Of a DNA stretch of 64,000 nt, positions 59,900 through 64,000 are shown piece after piece. The notes below the pieces were generated by a model. It ran no database searches. It was not told the DNA's origin and saw only the letters and a list, made by a program, of their open reading frames with translations. The DNA comes from Absidia repens (Eukaryota > Mucoromycota > Mucoromycetes > Mucorales > Cunninghamellaceae), in the NCBI GenBank assembly GCA_002105175.1, contig MCGE01000047.1, positions 62,001 to 126,000 on the forward strand. Reading direction: 5' to 3'. Position numbers and translations under genes: made by a program. Position 1 is the stretch's first letter, and each line of letters starts with the position of its first letter.

Positions 59900-60415
59900 T
59901 TTCTATTTGCGTAAAAAAAAAAAAGGACTATGATGAGTATTTGCTGGTTTCATGAATAGAATAGCGCCGTCTGATAAGTGTCGTCGCTTTCGAAGGAATG
60001 ATGATATAACGTTGGTATTACCGGTTAAATGTGTATAATAAAAGAGAAAGAAGGAACTGATTTTGTTTGAGTGTCTGAAATTCAGATACACGTTGAGGAA
60101 AAAATTTACAAACAGTCCTGTGGCTTGGTCAAATGCCCAATTTTATTTTAACGTCCGCACCCGCCCACTTGTGCCCAAATTGGTCACCCAGTTTCCTAGC
60201 TCTTCCACGCTCACACCCGGCCAAACCCACCCCCCCCTCAGCAAATCTAATACAAGTAAAAGGTATATTTTTTCTACCATGTATTTATTACTATTTATAT
60301 AATCATTAAAAAATCAAAATGCGTGTAATAACTATCTATATTCTAAGTAAATAAACAAGATAACCTTGAAGGTACCTAAAAAAAAAAGTCTAGGCTAAGC
60401 TCAATCCGCAAGCTT
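59900..60415. other. Divergent-to-tandem spacer upstream of eL28
   Basis: Promoter of eL28 and 3' flank of the hydrolase gene. A frame at 60063-60302 is Pro/Thr-rich and unrecognised. Confidence 0.45.
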
Positions 60416-62396
60416 CTAATTTTTCATTTCATCCACCATTGCCGCGTTGAATTCCTGTGGGTTGTCGATATACATATGGTGTCCACCCTCAGAAATTCGT
60501 ATGACTTTGGTATCCACTTTCATTTTCTTGCGTGCTTCTTCCGCTGCCTTGTAATCCATCCAATCTATAAATTGAAAAGAATTAAGTAAAATTGGATGAG
60601 CGTATTTCCTCTTAAGGATTTTATCATCCATATGTATATTTCCTTTTTTTTGGGGGAGGGGGGTGCAAGAAGACGAGAAATTTTACCTTGTTCTCCATAG
60701 ATAAAGACAGTGGGCATTTCTAGCTTTGCCAGACGATGGAAGAGAGGTTTTCGAGCATATGCACCAGGAGCTAATATAGATGCCAGAGCGTACTCACCAG
60801 ATCCAGTGCTTGAGGTAATTTGATATCTAGATAATAAAATAGATATAAAGCATTAACAAAACCAAATTATGCATTCCAAAAATATTCCGCATCGTTGGAA
60901 ACTTACATATAATCATAGATGTCATGCTGTTCTTCAGTGGATAAGTGGGCAAATCGTCTTGACGTATAAGTGTTGACCAAACTGCGCATGTAAAAAAAAA
61001 AAAAAAAATAGATGAGTGATGGATCAATCGCTATTGTTTCTTCCCTCTCTTCACCAAACTAATGTTGAATTACCTAGCACCAAATGGACCGATCATCCGA
61101 ACAATACTCATTGGTGTGATGTTGTGATCCCACATATAACGAGCCCAGCCTGGGATTCTACGAGCTGGTGGTGTAGTCGTAGGCGGTAATTGTTGACCCG
61201 CAGATTCAGCAGCTTCAGCTTGCATTGTGGCACCTAATTCCTTGGCTTCATTTTCGAGTAGCTCCTGCGGTGATTTATCAGATGGTTCTTGGGATATCAA
61301 GCCTTTTGGAGATTGAGCGATACCAGCTGTGTAGTGTAAAATAAAAATAGTTGAAGTGAGTCTTAGTTTTTCTTTTTAGATAGCCCGGAGCAAATAAATG
61401 TGGGTTTACCTGGGGATACCAATATCAGTTTTTCTACACGCTCAGGGTACTTGAGAGAATAACAAGTAGCAAAGTATCCACCGAGTGAATGACCCATCAA
61501 TGTCATCTTTTCAAGTCCAACAGATTTCCGCCATTCTTCTAACGATTGCACAAAATGACTTTCGGTCTATTATTGAAGATTGTAATAATAAGTATCTTCT
61601 CTTCAGCGATAAAAGTAGTACTAAATAGTTCTCTTTTCTTTTCTTTACCTCTTCAACGATATCATCCCAAGTCTGATTTGACTTCTTAGTAATGGTCCAT
61701 TTGGGCCTTGAACTCCGCCCCATCCCAAGCCAATCTAAAATGCATGAAGTCAGAGGGTAAGTGATCATTCTTGCCCCTGTCCCTTTCGCTTTCACTATAT
61801 ATATATGTCAAAATATTACCAATAGCATAAAGATTCCATCCAGATACCTGGCCTAAAGCATAGAAATTTCTTTGTGTACCGTAAAAAAAAAAAACGAATA
61901 AGAATTCAGTATAAGTCTTTCCCTCATAACTATTGTGTACTTACTTGTAAAAGAATCCAAGTCCCGCACCATATCCATGACACATAACCAGGTTTTTGCT
62001 GTTTTCACCACGCTCCAGCACTGCGTCCTTGTCGCCTTGTTCCCAAGTGCTGGTATGGTCCCATACCACAGGTGTAGGAGCGGAATCAGTTATCGGCAAT
62101 TTGGCACTGTTGGTCAAAGGGCTCAAAGTAAACGTATTGACATGACTTCCATTTCCAACCGGTATCGCAACAGATCGACCCACAAGAGGATACAGAGAAG
62201 GTTGTGTTAGTGATATATCAGTGTTGGGTACAATGCGTTGAAGTAATCGTCCTTCTGCATGGCTGGCGGACATGACCGACCTTTGCCACCAGTTTTTCAA
62301 AAAATTCAGTCGGGTAGTGGGTGGAATAACGGCAGGCAATGTGGGAAAGAGTGACAGATGAGAGGACGGATCTGCGGACGTTGTAGAGTGGGACAT
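60416..62396 (-). CDS. CGI-58/Cld1-type alpha/beta hydrolase (lipase or acyltransferase)
   Basis: This family includes mammalian ABHD4/ABHD5 and yeast Cld1 (cardiolipin phospholipase) and Ict1 (lysophosphatidic acid acyltransferase). About eight exons give about 470 aa. Landmarks: [20 protein letters not shown] (oxyanion region), [39 protein letters not shown] (nucleophile Ser), [56 protein letters not shown] and [20 protein letters not shown]. The last contains the catalytic His and an HX4D acyltransferase-like motif. The N-terminal 60 residues are Ser/Pro-rich and basic ([15 protein letters not shown]) and might target mitochondria or lipid droplets; this is inference. Which activity it has cannot be told from sequence. 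Confidence 0.9.
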
Positions 62397-63030
62397 AGAA
62401 ATATAGACAAAGAATTTATATATAGTATAGAAAAGAGAAAAGCGGATAAATCACTGTTGCCGACTATTTTATCTTCATTCATTTTCAAACGCCGCATTTT
62501 GGGACTTTTGACTCAAATTTAGACGAGTGAGACGCATTCAATTATCTATATTTGGTAAACAACGTAAGTTGACGGGATTTTCGGGAGAAGCCAAAATAAA
62601 ATTTCGCATGGCGGAAGTTGGAGGATCTATGATTCATTGAAGGATCATAAAATCCGTGCCAAAAATATAATAAAATTAAATGTACGTAGGTCATTACACT
62701 CTGTTGTACTGTACGCTAACGTAATCAACTCCTCTTCCACACGCAAGGCGTTTAAAGGAAGTGCCAAGGTTATTACAGTATCATAAAACATGTAGTGTGC
62801 GATACAGTTCAATAAGAGCTTAAAAGTAAATGTTGATTATGATATTGCAGTTTTTATATATCATAAAGCCTTTCAGAATTGCAAAAAATTGATCTATGAT
62901 ATGATATGATACTGGATTCAGGGACAGGCTGTTGCAGTGAGGTTTTGATGATATTAGACCCCAGCTACTTTACTCCTTAATCGACGTTCCCATTGGGCTT
63001 ATATCACACGCAAGACAAAATAAGAAAGGA
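62397..63030. other. Promoter of the hydrolase gene and spacer
   Basis: No gene seen. A frame at 62970-63152 overlaps the start of the next repeat and is rejected. Confidence 0.45.
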
Positions 63031-63039
63031 AAAAATAGA

Positions 63040-64000
63040 AACCGCAGTAGTAAGGCCGATATACACAGTATCCCCAGTATAGTGGGGACTGCGCTAGCGA
63101 CACGTTTTACATAGGCTGATTGATATGAATAATAAACCGTGAAGACGGCCACGTTTCATAATTAAGGGACCTAGAAATGTCAACCTATAGATATGCTTCA
63201 GGGGGTAGGAAAAATATCCATGAATAAGCTAAAGGCAATGCAAAATGTTCTATGTTGGTGGGTCACCCACATGACAACCTATATTCACTCATACAATTAG
63301 TCGATTGGGATATGGCCATCTTTTATATTAAGAATTTAAGACTATCAACCGTTCCCAGGGTATCAAAAGGGAAAAGGTAGTCATAGTTGGTGAGCTCAAA
63401 AGAAAATAATTCATAAAACAGCTATAATAAAAACATTGTCTATTATCAAATGGGTCATGAAGTGACCAATGAAAAGTCATATTTTATTGAAACATAGTGT
63501 TAGATACTAAAACTAAAGAAGAGGAGTCTATTCAATGGAAGGTTCTATTGGAGAAAACATGAGCGAGGCTGATGAGCAGCTAAAGATCACCACTGATATC
63601 CAAGGAACAATGGTGAAATTGAGTTTTATGCACAGTACTGTACAAGACATGAGAGAGACAAGGACATCTTCTATTGAAATGCAACAATGGTCAGTACTAA
63701 TTAAAACTGGCGATGGTCAAAAGGAATCCCTTCAATAAAACATGAAAGATATTTATGGATCATTTTCATTGAAGCATATAAAAAGACAAATGTTTTTATT
63801 CTGATGTATACAACAAACTATGGTCAAGCTAAAACCAAACTAAGCTAATGAAGGGTCCAAAAAGCCAACTACTGTTGTCTCCAGATCCTAGGTCCAAAAT
63901 GAAAAGGTTGCCCCATGCATTTTGTAATCCCTTTTCTGAAAACCGTTCTACACTAATCCTGACACTAATCTAAAATCGCCATAATCCTAAAAAAGTTGAA
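63040..64000 (-). repeat. Family-A dispersed repeat, copy 12 (runs off the window)
   Basis: Long reverse-orientation copy. It begins near 'cagtatccccagtatagtgg' (63067), followed by 'aggctgattgatatgaat' at 63114, 'gggacctagaaatgtcaacc' at 63166, 'aaactaaactaagctaatga'-type sequence near 63835, 'gccccatgcattttgtaatc' at 63911 and 'ctacactaatcctgacacta' at 63948. A related duplicate of its first part lies at 63280-63400. The frame at 63535-63738 is not conserved in other copies. Confidence 0.8.

Noticed and set aside
63535..63738. 67-codon frame starting MEGSIGENMSEADEQ
   Set aside because: Falls inside a family-A repeat copy and is not conserved in the other copies.
1..64000. CRISPR array, prophage or bacterial operon
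   Set aside because: Spliced eukaryotic genes throughout; tandem repeats here lack unique spacers of constant length.

Overview
This is nuclear DNA of a filamentous fungus. AT-rich intergenic DNA with long A/T runs separates genes that carry many short (about 40-100 nt) GT-AG introns. The gene set (a velvet factor, a p150-type dynactin subunit, Nrp1-like, KTI12, ETF-QO, eL36, eL28) is fungal. Two proteins resembling animal BORC subunits, and a broken gene resembling what I recall as a repetitive Mucoromycota family, point to Mucoromycota, perhaps Mucorales. That placement is inference; no rRNA or marker gene confirms it.

Layout. 0-2.4 kb: two copies of a dispersed non-coding repeat ('family A'). 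2.4-4.5 kb: velvet regulator (-). 4.7-4.9 kb: possible 53-aa gene (-). 5-11.7 kb: gene-poor, with coding-like relics, simple repeats and family-A copies. 11.7-14.2 kb: unrecognised multi-exon gene with internal repeats (+). 14.9-15.6 kb: BORCS8-like (+). 16.8-18.0 kb: glyoxalase II (-). 18.6-19.7 kb: KTI12 (-). 20.4-22.2 kb: arrestin-like (+). 23.3-29.0 kb: dynactin p150Glued (+), with a reading-frame problem. 31.6-33.8 kb: ETF-ubiquinone oxidoreductase (+), enclosed by two inverted, nearly identical family-A copies. 37.0-37.6 kb: eL36 (-). 38.8-39.9 kb: C2H2 zinc-finger regulator (-). 41.7-43.1 kb: TLC-domain membrane protein (+). 46.2-46.8 kb: BORCS6-like (+). 49.0-51.7 kb: Nrp1-like protein with a degenerate exonuclease domain, RRM and five RanBP2 zinc fingers (-). 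51.8-53.4 kb: epoxide hydrolase with an 8-nt micro-exon (-). 53.9-57.0 kb: composite mobile element with TA-flanked inverted ends, a broken gene and inverted 15-nt repeats. 59.3-59.9 kb: eL28 (-). 60.4-62.4 kb: CGI-58/Cld1-type lipase or acyltransferase (-). 62.4-64 kb: spacer and another family-A copy running off the end.

Genes are monocistronic and mostly housekeeping, with no metabolic cluster. Loose themes are organelle transport (dynactin, two BORC-like subunits, arrestin), lipid and mitochondrial metabolism (ETF-QO, CGI-58-like, TLC, epoxide hydrolase, glyoxalase II) and translation or tRNA modification (eL36, eL28, KTI12). The most unusual content is family A, the composite element at 54-57 kb, the degenerate exonuclease, the micro-exon and the dynactin frame break. 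All gene models were spliced by eye; exon edges may be off by a few bases where not stated exactly.
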